Origin: Liolophura sinensis
Lineage: Eukaryota > Mollusca > Polyplacophora > Chitonida > Chitonidae
DNA: 64,000 nucleotides
Direction of reading: 5' to 3'
Assembly: GCF_032854445.1 (NCBI RefSeq)
Contig: NC_088295.1
Span: 82,196,644 to 82,260,643, forward strand
Shown piece by piece: positions 25,601-40,600 of the stretch. The notes under the pieces are model-generated. The model was not told the DNA's origin. It did not search any database and saw only the letters and a program-made list of their open reading frames with translations. Numbering within the stretch: the first letter of the stretch is position 1; every line of letters begins with the position of its first letter. Both the position numbers and the translations under genes were made by a program.

Positions 25601-28600
25601 GTTAAAGCAAAAGTACTTGCAGAAGGCAATGCTTGTGTAGAAGGTACAGTTGAAATTGTTGTACTCTGCACTGATGATGGTGTTGTAGTTCTAACTGTTG
25701 TAGTTTCAGCTGTTGTAGTTCCAGTTGTTGTACTTGGTGTCGTTGTGCTAAAACTTGGGCCAGTGTTCGTAACACTGGGAGGTACACCAGAAATACTTGT
25801 AGAAAGGAATGATTGTGTAGATGCTGCACTTGAAGCTGTGCTCAGCACTAACGTTGGCGTTGTTGTTTCTGTTGCTGTGCTCAAAGTTGGGCTACTGGAG
25901 CTTGCAGTGGAAGTTACAGCAGACGTACTTGCAAAAGGTGATGAGATTGCCGTACTTAGAAAAGACGTTGCAGATGTAGTTCTTCCCGTAGTGCTGCTAC
26001 TACGGCCAGGCGATGTCGCACTTGAAGTTACACCAGAAGGACTTGTAGAAGGCAATGCTTGTGTAGATGGTACAGTTGAAGTTGTTGTACTCTGCACTGA
26101 TGATGGTGTTGTAGTTCCAGCTCTTGTAGTTCCACTTGTTGTACTTGGTGTCGTTGTGCTAATACTTGGGCCAGTGTTGTTAGCACTGAGACGTACACCA
26201 GAAGTACTTTTAGAAAGGAATGATTGTGTAGATGCTACACTTAAAGTTGTGCTCGGTACTGACGTTGGCATTTTTGTTTCTGTCCCTGTGCTTACAGTTG
26301 GGCTACTGGTGCTTGCACTTGGAGTTATAGACGTACTTGTAAAAGGTGATGAAGTTGTCGCATTTAGACCAGTCTTCGCTGATGTAGTTCCTGTCCTTGT
26401 GGTGATACTAGGACCAGTGGTAGTAGTTCTTAAAGTTACACCAGAAGGACTTGTAGCAAGCAATGCTTGTGTAGATGGTACAGATGAAATTGTTGTACTC
26501 TGCACTGATGATGGTGTTGTAGTTCCAGCTGTTGTAGTTCCAGATGTTGTACTTGGTGTCGTTGTGCTAATACTTGGGCCAGTGTTGGTAGCACTGGGAG
26601 GTACACCAGAAGTACTTGTAGAAAGGAATGATTGTGTAGATGCTACACTTAAAGTTGTGCTGGGCACTGACGTTGGCGTTGTTGTTTCTGTTGCTGTGCT
26701 TACAGTTGGGCTACTGGTGCTTGTACTTGGAGTTACAGACGTACTTGTAAAAGGTAATGAAGTTGTCGTACTTAGACCAGTCGTCCCAGATGTAGTTCCT
26801 GTCGTTGTGCTGATACTAGGGCCAGTGGTAGTAGCACTTGAAGTTACACCAGAAGAACTTGTAGAAGGGAATGCTTTTGTAGATGGTACAGTTGAAGTTG
26901 TCGTACTCTGCACTGATGATGGTGTTGTAGTTCCAGCTGTTGTAGTTCCACTTGTTGTACTTGGTGTCGTTGTGCTAATACTTGGGCCAGTGTTGGTAAC
27001 ACTGGGAGGTACACCAGAAGTGCTTGTAGATAGGAATGATTGTGTAGGTGCTACACTTGAAGTTGTGCTCGGCACTGACGTTGGCGTTTTTGTTTCTGAT
27101 GCTGTCCTTACAGTTGGGCTACTGGTGCTTGTACTTGGAGTTACAGACGTACTTGAAAAAGGTGATGAAGTTGTCGTACTTAGACTAGTCGTCGCAGATG
27201 TAGTTCCTGTCGTTGTGCTGATACTAGGGCCAGTGGTAGTAGCACTTGAAGTTACACCAGAAGAACTTGTAGAAGGCAATGCTTGTGTAGATGGTACAGT
27301 TGAAGTTGTCGTACTCTGCACTGATAATGGTGTTGTAGTTTCAGCTGTTGTAGTTCCACTTGTTGTACTTGGTGTCGTTGTGCTAATACTTGGACCAGCG
27401 TTGGTAGCACTGGGAGGTACACCAGAAATACTTGTAGAAAGGAATAATTGTGTAGATGCTACACTTGAAGTTGTGCTGGGCACTGACGTTGGCGTTGTTG
27501 TTTCTGTTGCTATGCTGACAGTTGGGCTACTGGAGCTTGCAGTGGAAGTTACAGCAGACGTACTTGTAAAAGGTGAGGAGATTGCCGTACTTAGAAAAGA
27601 CGTTGCAGATGTAGTTCTTCCCGTAGTGCTGCTACTACGGCCAGGCGATGTCGCACTTGAAGTTACACCAGAAGGACTTGTAGAAGGCAATGCTTGTGTA
27701 GATGGTACAGTTGAAGTGTTTGTACTCTGCACTGATGATGGTGTTGTAGTTCCAGCTGTTGTATTTCCAGTTGTTGTACTTGGTGTCGTTGTGCTAATAC
27801 TTGGGCCAGCGTTGGTAGCACTGGAAGGTACACCAGAAGTACTTGTAGAAAAAAATGATTGTGTAGATGCTACACTAGAAGTTGTGCTCGGTACTGACGT
27901 TGGCGTTGTTGTTTCTGTCCCTGTGCTTACAGTTGGGCTACTGGTGCTTGCACTTGGAGTTACAGACGTACTTGTGAAAGGTGATGAAGTTCTCGTACTT
28001 AGACCAGTCGTCGCAGATGTAGTTCCTGTCGTTGTGCTGATACTAGGACCAGTGGTAGTAGCACTTGAAGTTAAACCAAAAGGACTTGTAGAAGGCAATG
28101 CTTGTGTAGATGGTACAGTTGAAGTTGTAGTACTCTGCACTGATGATGGTGTTGTAGTTCCAGCTGTTGTAGTTCCACTTGTTGTACTTGGTGTCGTTGT
28201 GCTAATACTTGGTCCAGTGGTGGTAGCACTGGGGGGTACACCAGAAGTACTTGTAGAAAGGAATGATTGTGTAGATGCTACACTTGAAATTGTGCTGGGC
28301 ACTGACGTTGGCGTTTTTGTTTCTGTCCCTGTGCTTACAGTTGGGCTACTGGTGCTTGCACTTGGAGTGACAGACGTACTTGTGAAAGATGATGAAGTTG
28401 TCGTACTTAGACCAGACGTTGCAGATGTAGTTCCTGTCGTTGTGCTGATACTTGGGCCAGTGGTAGTAGCACCTAAACTTACATCAGAAAAACTTGTAGA
28501 AGGCAATGCTTGTGTAGATGGTACAGTTAAAGTTGTCGTACTCTGCACTGATGATGGTGTTGTAGTTCCAGCTGTTGTAGTTCCACTTGCTGTACTTGGT

Positions 28601-31600
28601 GTCGTTGTGCTAATACTTGGTCCAGTGGTGGTAGCACTGGAAGGTACACCAGAAGTGCTTGTAGAAAGGAATGATTGTGTAGATGCTACACTTGAAATTG
28701 TGCTGGGCACTGACGTTGGCGTTTTTGTTTCTGTCCCTGTGCTTACAGTTGGGCTACTGGTGCTTCCACTTGGAGTTACAGACGTACTTGTGAAAGGTGA
28801 TAAAGTTGTCGCACTTAGACCAGATGTTGCATATGTAGTTCCTGCCGTTGTGCTGATACTTGGGCCAGTGGTAGTAGCACTTGAAATTACACCAGAAAGA
28901 CTTGTAGAAGGCAATGCTTGTGTAGATGGTACAGTTGAAGTTGTCGTACTCTGCACTGATGATGATGTTGTAGTTCCAGCTGTTGTAGTTCTACTTCTTG
29001 TACTTGGTGTCGTTGTGCTAATACTTGGGCCAGTGGTGGTAGCACTTGAAGGTACACCAGAAGTACTTGTAGAAAGGAATGATTGTGTAGATGCTACACT
29101 AGAAGTTGTGCTCGGTACTGACGTTGGCGTTTTTGTTTCTGTTGCCGTGCTTATAGTTGGGCTACTGGTGCTTGTACTTGGAGTTACAGACGTACTTGTA
29201 AAAGGTGATGAAGTTCTCGTACTTAGACCAATCGTCCCAGATGTAGTTTCTGTCGTTGTGCTGATACTAGGACCAGTGGTAGTAGCACTTGAAGTTACAC
29301 CAGAAGAACTTGTAGAAGGCAATGCTTGTGTAGATGGTACAGTTGAAGTTGTCGTACTCTGCACTGATGATGGTGTTGTAGTTCCAGCTGTTGTAGTTCC
29401 ACTTCTTGTACTTGGTGTCGTTGTGCTAACACTTGGGCCAGTGTTGGTAGCATTGGAAGGTAGACCAGAAGTACTTGTAGAAAGGAATGATTGTGTAGAT
29501 GCTACACTAGAAGTTGTGCTCGGCACTGACGTTGGCGTTGTTGTTTCTGTCCCTGTGCTTCCAGTTGGGCTACTGTTGCTTGCACTTGGAATTACAGACG
29601 TACTTGTGAAAGGTGATGAAGTTGTCGTACTTAGACCAGACGTTGCAGATGTAGTTCCTGTCGTTGTGCTGATACTTGGGCCAGTGGTAGTAGCACCTAA
29701 ACTTACATCAGAAAAACTTGTAGAAGGCAATGCTTGTGTAGATGGTACAGTTAAAGTTGTCGTACTCTGCACTGATGATGGTGTTGTAGTTCCAGCTCTT
29801 GTAGTTCTACTTGCTGTACTTGGTGTCGTTGTGCTAATATTTGGTCCAGTGGTGGTAGCACTGGAAGGTACACCAGAAGTACTTGTAGAAAGGAATGATT
29901 GTGTAGATGCTACACTTGAAATTGTGCTGGGCACTGACGTTGGCGTTTTTGTTTCTGTCCCTGTGCTTACAGTTGGGCTACTGGTGCTTCCACTTGGAGT
30001 TACAGACGTACTTGTGAAAGGTGATAAAGTTGTCGCACTTAGACCAGATGTTGCAGATGTAGTTCCTGCCGTTGTGCTGATACTTGGGCCAGTGGTAGTA
30101 GCACTTGAAATTACACCAGAAAGACTTGTAGAAGGGAATGCTTGTGTAGATGGGACAGTTGAAGTTGTCGTACTCTGCACTGATGATGATGTTGTAGTTC
30201 CAGCTGTTGTAGTTCTACTTCTTGTACTTGGTGTCGTTGTGCTAATACTTGGGCCAGTGGTGGTAGCACTGGAAGGTACACCAGAAGTACTTGTAGAAAG
30301 GAATGATTGTGTAGATGCTACACTAGAAGTTGTGCTCGGTACTGACGTTGGCGTTTTTGTTTCTGTTGCTGTGCTTATAGTTGGGCTACTGGTGCTTGTA
30401 CTTGGAGTTACAGACGTACTTGTAAAAGGTGATGAAGTTCTCGTACTTAGACCAATCGTCCCAGATGTAGTTTCTGTCGTTCTGCTGATACTAGGACCAG
30501 TGGTAGTAGCACTTGAAGTTACACCAGAAGAACTTGTAGAAGACAATGCTTGTGTAGATGGTACAGTTGAAGTTGTCGTACTCTGCACTGATGATGGTGT
30601 TGTAGTTCCAGCTGTTGTAGTTCCACTTGTTGTACTTGGTGTCGTTGTGCTAATACTTGGGCCAGTGTTGGTAACACTGGAAGGTACACCAGAATTACTT
30701 GTAGAAAGGAATGATTGTGTAGATGCTACACTTGAAGTTGTGCTCGGCACTGACGATGGCGTTGTTGTTTCTGTCAATGTGCTTACAGTTGGGCTACTGG
30801 TGCTTGCAATTGTAGTTACAGACGTACTTGAGAAAGGTGATGAAGTTGTCGTACTTAGACCAGACGTTGCAGATGTAGTTCCTGTCGTTGTGCTGATACT
30901 AGGACCAGTGGTAGTAGCACTTGAAGTTACACCAAAAGGACTTGTAGAAAGCAATGCTTGTGTAGATGGTACAGTTAAAGTTGTCGTACTCTGCACTGAT
31001 GATGGTGTTGTAGTTCCAGCTGTTGTAGTTCCAATTGTTGTACTTGGTGTCGTTGTGCTAATACTTGGGCCAGTGTTGGTAGCACTGGGAGGTACACCAG
31101 AAGTACTTGTAGAAAGGAATGATTGTGTAGATGCTACACTTGAAGTTGTGCTCGGCACTGACGTTGGCGTTGTTGTTTCTGTCCCTGTGCTTACAGTTGG
31201 GCTACTGGTGCTTGCACTTGGAGATACAGACGTACTTGTGAAAGGAGATGAGCTTGCCGTACTTAGACCAGTCGTCGCAGATGTAGTTCCTGTCGTTGTG
31301 CTGATACTAGGACCAGTGGTGGTAGCACTTGAAGTTACACCAGAAGAACTTGTAGAAGGGAATGCTTGTGTAGATGGTACAGTTGAAGTTGTCGTACTCT
31401 GCACTGATGATGGTGTTGTAGTTCCAGCTGTTGTAGTTCCACTTGTTGTACTTGGTGTCGTTGTGCTAATACTTGGGCCAGTGTTGGTAACACTGGGAGG
31501 TACACCAGAAGTGCTTGTAGATAGGAATGATTGTGTAGGTGCTACACTTGAAGTTGTGCTCGGCACTGACGTTGGCGTTTTTGTTTCTGATGCTGTCCTT

Positions 31601-34600
31601 ACAGTTGGGCTACTGGTGCTTGTACTTGGAGTTACAGACGTACTTGTAAAAGGTGATGAAGTTGTCGTACTTAGACTAGTCGTCGCAGATGTAGTTCCTG
31701 TCGTTGTGCTGATACTAGGGCCAGTGGTAGTAGCACTTGAAGTTACACCAGAAGAACTTGTAGAAGGCAATGCTTGTGTAGATGGTACAGTTGAAGTTGT
31801 CGTACTCTGCACTGATAATGGTGTTGTATGTTCAGCTGTTGTAGTTCCACTTGTTGTACTTGGTGTCGTTGTGCTAATACTTGGACCAGCGTTGGTAGCA
31901 CTGGGAGGTACACCAGAAATACTTGTAGAAAGGAATAATTGTGTAGATGCTACACTTGAAGTTGTGCTGGGCACTGACGTTGGCGTTGTTGTTTCTGTTG
32001 CTATGCTGACAGTTGGGCTACTGGAGCTTGCAGTGGAAGTTACAGCAGACGTACTTGTAAAAGGTGAGGAGATTGCCGTACTTAGAAAAGACGTTGCAGA
32101 TGTAGTTCTTCCCGTAGTGCTGCTACTACGGCCAGGCGATGTCGCACTTGAAGTTACACCAGAAGGACTTGTAGAAGGCAATGCTTGTGTAGATGGTACA
32201 GTTGAAGTTGTTGTACTCTGCACTGATGATGGTGTTGTAGTTCCAGCTGTTGTATTTCCAGTTGTTGTACTTGGTGTCGTTGTGCTAATACTTGGGCCAG
32301 CGTTGGTAGCACTGGAAGGTACACCAGAAGTACTTGTAGAAAAAAATGATTGTGTAGATGCTACACTAGAAGTTGTGCTCGGTACTGACGTTGGCGTTGT
32401 TGTTTCTGTCCCTGTGCTTACAGTTGGGCTACTGGTGCTTGCACTTGGTGTTACAGACGTACTTGTGAAAGGTGATGAAGTTCTCGTACTTAGACCAGTC
32501 GTCGCAGATGTAGTTCCTGTCGTTGTGCTGATACTAGGACCAGTGGTAGTAGCACTTGAAGTTAAACCAAAAGGACTTGTAGAAGGCAATGCTTGTGTAG
32601 ATGGTACAGTTGAAGTTGTAGTACTCTGCACTGATGATGGTGTTGTAGTTCCAGCTGTTGTAGTTCCACTTGTTGTACTTGGTGTCGTTGTGCTAATACT
32701 TGGTCCAGTGGTGGTAGCACTGGGGGGTACACCAGAAGTACTTGTAGAAAGGAATGATTGTGTAGATGCTACACTTGAAATTGTGCTGGGCACTGACGTT
32801 GGCGTTTTTGTTTCTGTCCCTGTGCTTACAGTTGGGCTACTGGTGCTTGCACTTGGAGTGACAGACGTACTTGTGAAAGATGATGAAGTTGTCGTACTTA
32901 GACCAGACGTTGCAGATGTAGTTCCTGTCGTTGTGCTGATACTTGGGCCAGTGGTAGTAGCACCTAAACTTACATCAGAAAAACTTGTAGAAGGCAATGC
33001 TTGTGTAGATGGTACAGTTAAAGTTGTCGTACTCTGCACTGATGATGGTGTTGTAGTTCCAGCTGTTGTAGTTCCACTTGCTGTACTTGGTGTCGTTGTG
33101 CTAATACTTGGTCCAGTGGTGGTAGCACTGGAAGGTACACCAGAAGTGCTTGTAGAAAGGAATGATTGTGTAGATGCTACACTTGAAATTGTGCTGGGCA
33201 CTGACGTTGGCGTTTTTGTTTCTGTCCCTGTGCTTACAGTTGGGCTACTGGTGCTTCCACTTGGAGTTACAGACGTACTTGTGAAAGGTGATAAAGTTGT
33301 CGCACTTAGACCAGATGTTGCATATGTAGTTCCTGCCGTTGTGCTGATACTTGGGCCAGTGGTAGTAGCACTTGAAATTACACCAGAAAGACTTGTAGAA
33401 GGCAATGCTTGTGTAGATGGTACAGTTGAAGTTGTCGTACTCTGCACTGATGATGATGTTGTAGTTCCAGCTGTTGTAGTTCTACTTCTTGTACTTGGTG
33501 TCGTTGTGCTAATACTTGGGCCAGTGGTGGTAGCACTTGAAGGTACACCAGAAGTACTTGTAGAAAGGAATGATTGTGTAGATGCTACACTAGAAGTTGT
33601 GCTCGGTACTGACGTTGGCGTTTTTGTTTCTGTTGCCGTGCTTATAGTTGGGCTACTGGTGCTTGTACTTGGAGTTACAGACGTACTTGTAAAAGGTGAT
33701 GAAGTTCTCGTACTTAGACCAATCGTCCCAGATGTAGTTTCTGTCGTTGTGCTGATACTAGGACCAGTGGTAGTAGCACTTGAAGTTACACCAGAAGAAC
33801 TTGTAGAAGGCAATGCTTGTGTAGATGGTACAGTTGAAGTTGTCGTACTCTGCACTGATGATGGTGTTGTAGTTCCAGCTGTTGTAGTTCCATTTCTTGT
33901 ACTTGGTGTCGTTGTGCTAACACTTGGGCCAGTGTTGGTAGCATTGGAAGGTAGACCAGAAGTACTTGTAGAAAGGAATGATTGTGTAGATGCTACACTA
34001 GAAGTTGTGCTCGGCACTGACGTTGGCGTTGTTGTTTCTGTCCCTGTGCTTCCAGTTGGGCTACTGTTGCTTGCACTTGGAATTACAGACGTACTTGTGA
34101 AAGGTGATGAAGTTGTCGTACTTAGACCAGACGTTGCAGATGTAGTTCCTGTCGTTGTGCTGATACTTGGGCCAGTGGTAGTAGCACCTAAACTTACATC
34201 AGAAAAACTTGTAGAAGGCAATGCTTGTGTAGATGGTACAGTTAAAGTTGTCGTACTCTGCACTGATGATGGTGTTGTAGTTCCAGCTCTTGTAGTTCTA
34301 CTTGCTGTACTTGGTGTCGTTGTGCTAATATTTGGTCCAGTGGTGGTAGCACTGGAAGGTACACCAGAAGTACTTGTAGAAAGGAATGATTGTGTAGGTG
34401 CTACACTTGAAATTGTGCTGGGCACTGACGTTGGCGTTTTTGTTTCTGTCCCTGTGCTTACAGTTGGGCTACTGGTGCTTCCACTTGGAGTTACAGACGT
34501 ACTTGTGAAAGGTGATAAAGTTGTCGCACTTAGACCAGATGTTGCAGATGTAGTTTCTGCCGTTGTGCTGATACTTGGGCCAGTGGTAGTAGCACTTGAA

Positions 34601-37600
34601 ATTACACCAGAAAGACTTGTAGAAGGCAATGCTTGTGTAGATGGGACAGTTGAAGTTGTCGTACTCTGCACTGATGATGATGTTGTAGTTCCAGCTGTTG
34701 TAGTTCTACTTCTTGTACTTGGTGTCGTTGTGCTAATACTTCGGCCAGTGGTGGTAGCACTGGAAGGTACACCAGAAGTACTTGTAGAAAGGAATGATTG
34801 TGTAGATGCTACACTAGAAGTTGTGCTCGGTACTGACGTTGGCGTTTTTGTTTCTGTTGCTGTGCTTATAGTTGGGCTACTGGTGCTTGTACTTGGAGTT
34901 ACAGACGTACTTGTAAAAGGTGATGAAGTTCTCGTACTTAGACCAATCGTCCCAGATGTAGTTTCTGTCGTTCTGCTGATACTAGGACCAGTGGTAGTAG
35001 CACTTGAAGTTACACCAGAAGAACTTGTAGAAGACAATGCTTGTGTAGATGGTACAGTTGAAGTTGTCGTACTCTGCACTGATGATGGTGTTGTAGTTCC
35101 AGCTGTTGTAGTTCCACTTGTTGTACTTGGTGTCGTTGTGCTAATACTTGGGCCAGTGTTGGTAACACTGGAAGGTACACCAGAATTACTTGTAGAAAGG
35201 AATGATTGTGTAGATGCTACACTTGAAGTTGTGCTCGGCACTGACGATGGCGTTGTTGTTTCTGTCAATGTGCTTACAGTTGGGCTACTGGTGCTTGCAA
35301 TTGTAGTTACAGACGTACTTGAGAAAGGTGATGAAGTTGTCGTACTTAGACCAGACGTTGCAGATGTAGTTCCTGTCGTTGTGCTGATACTAGGACCAGT
35401 GGTAGTAGCACTTGAAGTTACACCAAAAGGACTTGTAGAAAGCAATGCTTGTGTAGATGGTACAGTTAAAGTTGTCGTACTCTGCACTGATGATGGTGTT
35501 GTAGTTCCAGCTGTTGTAGTTCCAATTGTTGTACTTGGTGTCGTTGTGCTAATACTTGGGCCAGTGTTGGTAGCACTGGGAGGTACACCAGAAGTACTTG
35601 TAGAAAGGAATGATTGTGTAGATGCTACACTTGAAGTTGTGCTCGGCACTGACGTTGGCGTTGTTGTTTCTGTCCCTGTGCTTACAGTTGGGCTACTGGT
35701 GCTTGCACTTGGAGATACAGACGTACTTGTGAAAGGAGATGAGCTTGCCGTACTTAGACCAGTCGTCGCAGATGTAGTTCCTGTCGTTGTGCTGATACTA
35801 GGACCAGTGGTGGTAGCACTTGAAGTTACACCAGAAGAACTTGTAGAAGGGAATGCTTTTGTAGATGGTACAGTTGAAGTTGTTGTACTCTGCACTGATA
35901 ATAGTGTTGTAGTTCCAATTGTTGTACTTGGTGTCGTTGTGCTAATACTTGGGCTAGTGTTGGTAGCACTGGGAGGTACACCAGAAGTACTTGTAGAAAG
36001 GAATGATTGTGTAGATGCTACACCTGAAGTTGTGCTGGGCACTGACGTTGGCGTTGTTGTTTCTGTCCCTGTGCTTACAGTTGGGCTACTGGTGCTTGCC
36101 CTTGTAGTCACAGACGTACTTGTGAAAGGTGTTGAAGTTGTCGTACTTAGACCAGACGTTGCAGATGTAGTTCCCGCCGTTGTGCTGATAATAGGGCCAG
36201 TGGTAGTAGCACTTGAAGTTACACCAGAAGAACTTGTAGAAGGCAATGCTTGTGTAGATGGTACAGTTGAAGTTGTCGTACTCTGCACTGATGATGGTGT
36301 TGTAGTTTCAGCTCTTGTAGTTCCAGTTGTTGTACTTGGTGTCGTTGTGCTAATACTTGGGCCAGTGTTGGTAGCACTGGGAGGTACACCAGAAGTACTT
36401 GTAGAAAGGAATGATTGTGTAGATGCTACACTTGAAGTTGTGCTTGGCACTGACGTTGGCGTTGTTGTTTCTGTCCCTGTGCTTACAGTTGGGCTACTGG
36501 TGCTTGCACTTGTAGTTACAGACGTACTTGTGAAAGGTGATGAAGTTGTCGTACTTAGAGAAGGCGTTGCAGATGTAGTTCCTGTCGTTGTGGTGATACT
36601 AGGGTCAGTGGTAGTGGCACTCGAAGTCACAGGAAAAGGACTTGTAGAAGGCAATGCTTGGGTAGATAGTACAGTTGAAGTTGTTGTACTCTGCACTGAT
36701 GATGGTGTTGTAGTTTCAGCTGTTGTAGTTCCACTTGTTGTACTTGGTGTCGTTGTGCTAACACTTGGGCCAGTGTTGGTAACACTGGGAGGTACACCAG
36801 AAGTGCTTGTAGATAGGAATGATTGTGTAGGTGCTACACTTGAAGTTGTGCTCGGCACTGACGTTGGCGTTTTTGTTTCTGTCCCTGTGCTTACAGTTGG
36901 GCTACTGGTGCTTGCACTTGTAGTTATAGACGTACTTGTGAAAGGTGATGAAGTTGTCGTACATAGACCAAACGTTGGAGAGATAGTTCCTGTCGTTGTG
37001 CTGACACTAGGGCCAGTGGTAGTAGCACTTAAAGTTACACCAGAAGGACTTGTAGAAAGCAATGCTTGTGTAGATGGTATAGTTGAAGTTGTCGTACTCT
37101 GCACTGATAATGGTGTTGTAGTTCCAGCTTTTGTAGTTCCAATTGTTGTACTTGGGCCAGTGTTGGTAACACTGGGAGGTACACCAGAAGTACTTGTAGA
37201 TAGGAATGATTGTGTAGATGCTACACTTGAAGTTGTGCTAGGTACTAACGTTGGCGTTGTTGTTTCTGTTGCTGTGCTTACAGTTGGGCTACTGGTGCTT
37301 GTACTTGGAGATACAGACGTACTTGTGAAAGGTGATGAGCTTGCCGTACTTAGACCAGTCGTCGCAGATGTAGTTCCTGCCGTTGTGCTGATACTAGGGT
37401 CAGTCGATGTCGCCCTTGAAGTTACACCAGTAGGACTTGTAGAAGGCAATGCTTGTGTAGATGGTACAGTTGAAGTTGTCGTATTCTGCACTGATGATGG
37501 TGTTGTAGTTCCAGCTGTTGTAGTTTCACTTCTTGTACTTGGTGTCGTTGTGCTAATACTTGGGCCAGTGTTGGTAGCACTGGAAGGTACACCAGAAGTA

Positions 37601-40600
37601 CTTGTAGAAAGGAATGATTGTGTGGATGCTACACTTGAAGTTGTGCTCGGCACTGACGTTAGCGTTGTTGTTTCTGTCCCTGTGCTTACAGTTGGGCTAC
37701 TGGTGCTTGCACTTGGAGTTACAGACGTATTTGTAAAAGGTGATAAAGTTGTCGCACTTAGACCAGTCGTCGGAGATGTAGTTCCTATCGTTGTGCTGAT
37801 ACTAGGACCAGTGGTAGTAGTACTTAAAGTTACACCAAAATGACTTGTAGAAGGCAATGCTTGTGTAGATGGTACAGTTGAAGTTGTCGTACTCTGCACT
37901 GATAATGGTGTTGTAGTTCCAGCTGTTGTAGTTCCAACTGTTGTACTTGGGCCAGTGTTGGTAACACTGGGAGGTACACCAGAAGTACTTGTAGAAAGGA
38001 ATAATTGTGTAGATGTTACACCTGAAGTTGTGCTCGGTACTAACGTTGGCGTTTTTGTTTCTGTTGCTGTGCTTACAGTTGGGCTACTGGTGCTTGTACT
38101 TGGAGATACAGACGTACTTGTGAAAGGTGATGAACTTGCCGAACTTAGAACAGTCGTCGCAGATGTAATTCCTGTCGTTGTGGTAATACTAGGGCCATTG
38201 GTAGTAGCACTTGAAGTTACACCAGAAGAACTTGTGGAAGGCAATGCTTGTGTAGATGGTACAGTTGAAGTTGCCGTACTCTGCACTGATGATGGTGTTG
38301 TAGTTCCAGCCGTTGTAGTTCCACTTGTTGCACTTGGTGTCGTTGTGCTAATACTTGGGCCAGTGTTGGTAGCACTGGGAGTTAAAGCAAAAGTACTTGT
38401 AGAAAGGAATGATTGTGTAGGTGCTACACTTGAAGTTGTGCTGTGCACTGACGTTGGCGTTGTTGTTTCTGTCCCTGTGCTTACAGTTGGGCTACTGGTG
38501 CTTGCACTTGTAGTTACAGACGCACTTGTGAAAAGTGATGAAGTTGTCGTACTAAGAGAAGGAGTCGCAGATGTAGTTTCTGTCGTTGTGCTGATACTAG
38601 GGTCAGTGGTAGTGGCACTTGAAGTCACACCAGAAGGACTTGTAGAAGGCAATGCTTGTGTAGATGGTACAGTTGAAGTTGTTGTACTCTGCACTGATGA
38701 TGGTGTTGTAGTTTCAGCTGTTGTAGTTCCACTTCTTGTACTTGGCGTGGTTGTGCTAACACTTGGGCCAGTGTTGGTAACACTGGGAGGTACACCAGAA
38801 GTACTTGTACATAGGAATGATTGTGTAGGTGCTACACCTGAAGTTGTGCTCGGCACTGACGTTGGCGTTGTTGTGCTTACAGTTGGGCTACTGGTGCTTG
38901 CACTTGTAGTTACAGATGTACTTGTGAAAGGTGATGAAGTTGTCGTACTTAGACCAGACGTTGCAGATGTAGTTCCTGTCGTTGTGCTGATACTAGGACC
39001 AGTGGTAGTAGCACTTAAAGTTACACCAGAAGAACTTGTAGAAAGCAATGCTTGTGTAGATGGTACAGTTGAAGTTGCCGTACTCTGCACTGATGATGGT
39101 GTTGTAGTTCCAGCTATTGTAGTTCCAATTGTTGTACTTGGTGTCGTTGTGCTAATACTTGGGCCAGTGTTGGTAGCACTGGGAGGTACACCAGAAGTAC
39201 TTGTAGAAAGGAATGATTGTGTAGATGCTACACTTGAAGTTGTGCTCGGCACTGACGTTAGCGTTGTTGTTTCTGTTGCTATTTTGACAGTCGGGCTACT
39301 GGTGCTTGCAGTGGAAATTACAGCAGACGTACTTGTAAAAGATGATGAAGTTGTCGCACTTAGACCAGACGTTGCAGATGTAGTTCCCGCCGTTGTGGTG
39401 ATACTAGGGTCAGTCGATGTCGCACTTGAAGTTACACCAGTAGGACTTGTAGAAGGCAATGCTGGTGTAGATGGTACAGTTGAAGTTGTCGTACTCTGCA
39501 CTGATGATGGTGTTGTAGTTCCAGCTGTTGTAGTTCCACTTGTTGTACTTGGTATCGTTGTGCTAATACTTGGGCCAGTGTTGGTAGCACTGGGAGGTAC
39601 ACCAGAAGTACTTGTAGAAAGGAATGATTCTGTAGATGCTACACTTGAAGTTGTGCTCGGCATTGACGTTGGCTTTGTTGTTTCTGTCCCTGTGCTTACA
39701 GTTGGGCTACTGGTGCTTGCACTTGGAGTTACAGACGTACTTGTGAAAGGTGATAAAGTTGTCGCACTTAGACCAGTCGTCGCAGATGTAGTTCCTGTCG
39801 TTATGCTGATACTAGGACCAGTGGTTGTAGCACTAAAAGTTACACCAGAAGGACTTGTAGAAGGCAATGCTTGTGTAGATGGTACAGTTGAAGTTGTCGT
39901 ACTCTGCACTGATGATGGTGTTGTAGTTCCAGCTGTAGTAGTTCCACTTGTTGTACTTGGTGTCGTTGTGCTAATACTTAGGCCAGTGTTGGTAGCACTG
40001 GGAGGTACACCAGAAGTACTTGTAGAAAGGAATAATTGTGTGGATGCTACACTTGAAGTTGTGCTCGGCACTGACGTTAGCGTTGTTGTTTCTGTCCCTG
40101 TGCTTACAGTTGGGCTACTGGTGCTTCCACTTGGAGTTACAGATGTACTTGTGAAAGGTGATGAAGTTCTCGTACTTAGACCAGTCGTCGCAGATGTAGT
40201 TCCTGTCGTTGTGCTGATACTAGGACCAGTGGTAGCAGCACTTGAAGTTAAACCAAAAGGACTTGTAGAAGGCAATGCTTGTGTAGATGGTACAGTTGAA
40301 GTTGTAGTACTCTGCACTGATGATGGTGTTGTAGTTCCAGCTGTTGTAGTTCCACTTGTTGTACTTGGTGTCGTTGTGCTAATACTTGGTCCAGTGGTGG
40401 TAGCACTGGGGAGTACACCAGAAGTACTTGTAGAAAGGAATGATTGTGTAGATGCTACACTTGAAATTGTGCTAGGCACTGACGTTGGCGTTCTTGTTTC
40501 TGTCCCTGTGGTTACAGTTGGGCCACTGGTGCTTGTACTTGAGGTGACAGACGTACTTGTGAAAGATGATGAAGTTGTCGTACTTAGACCAGACGTTGCA

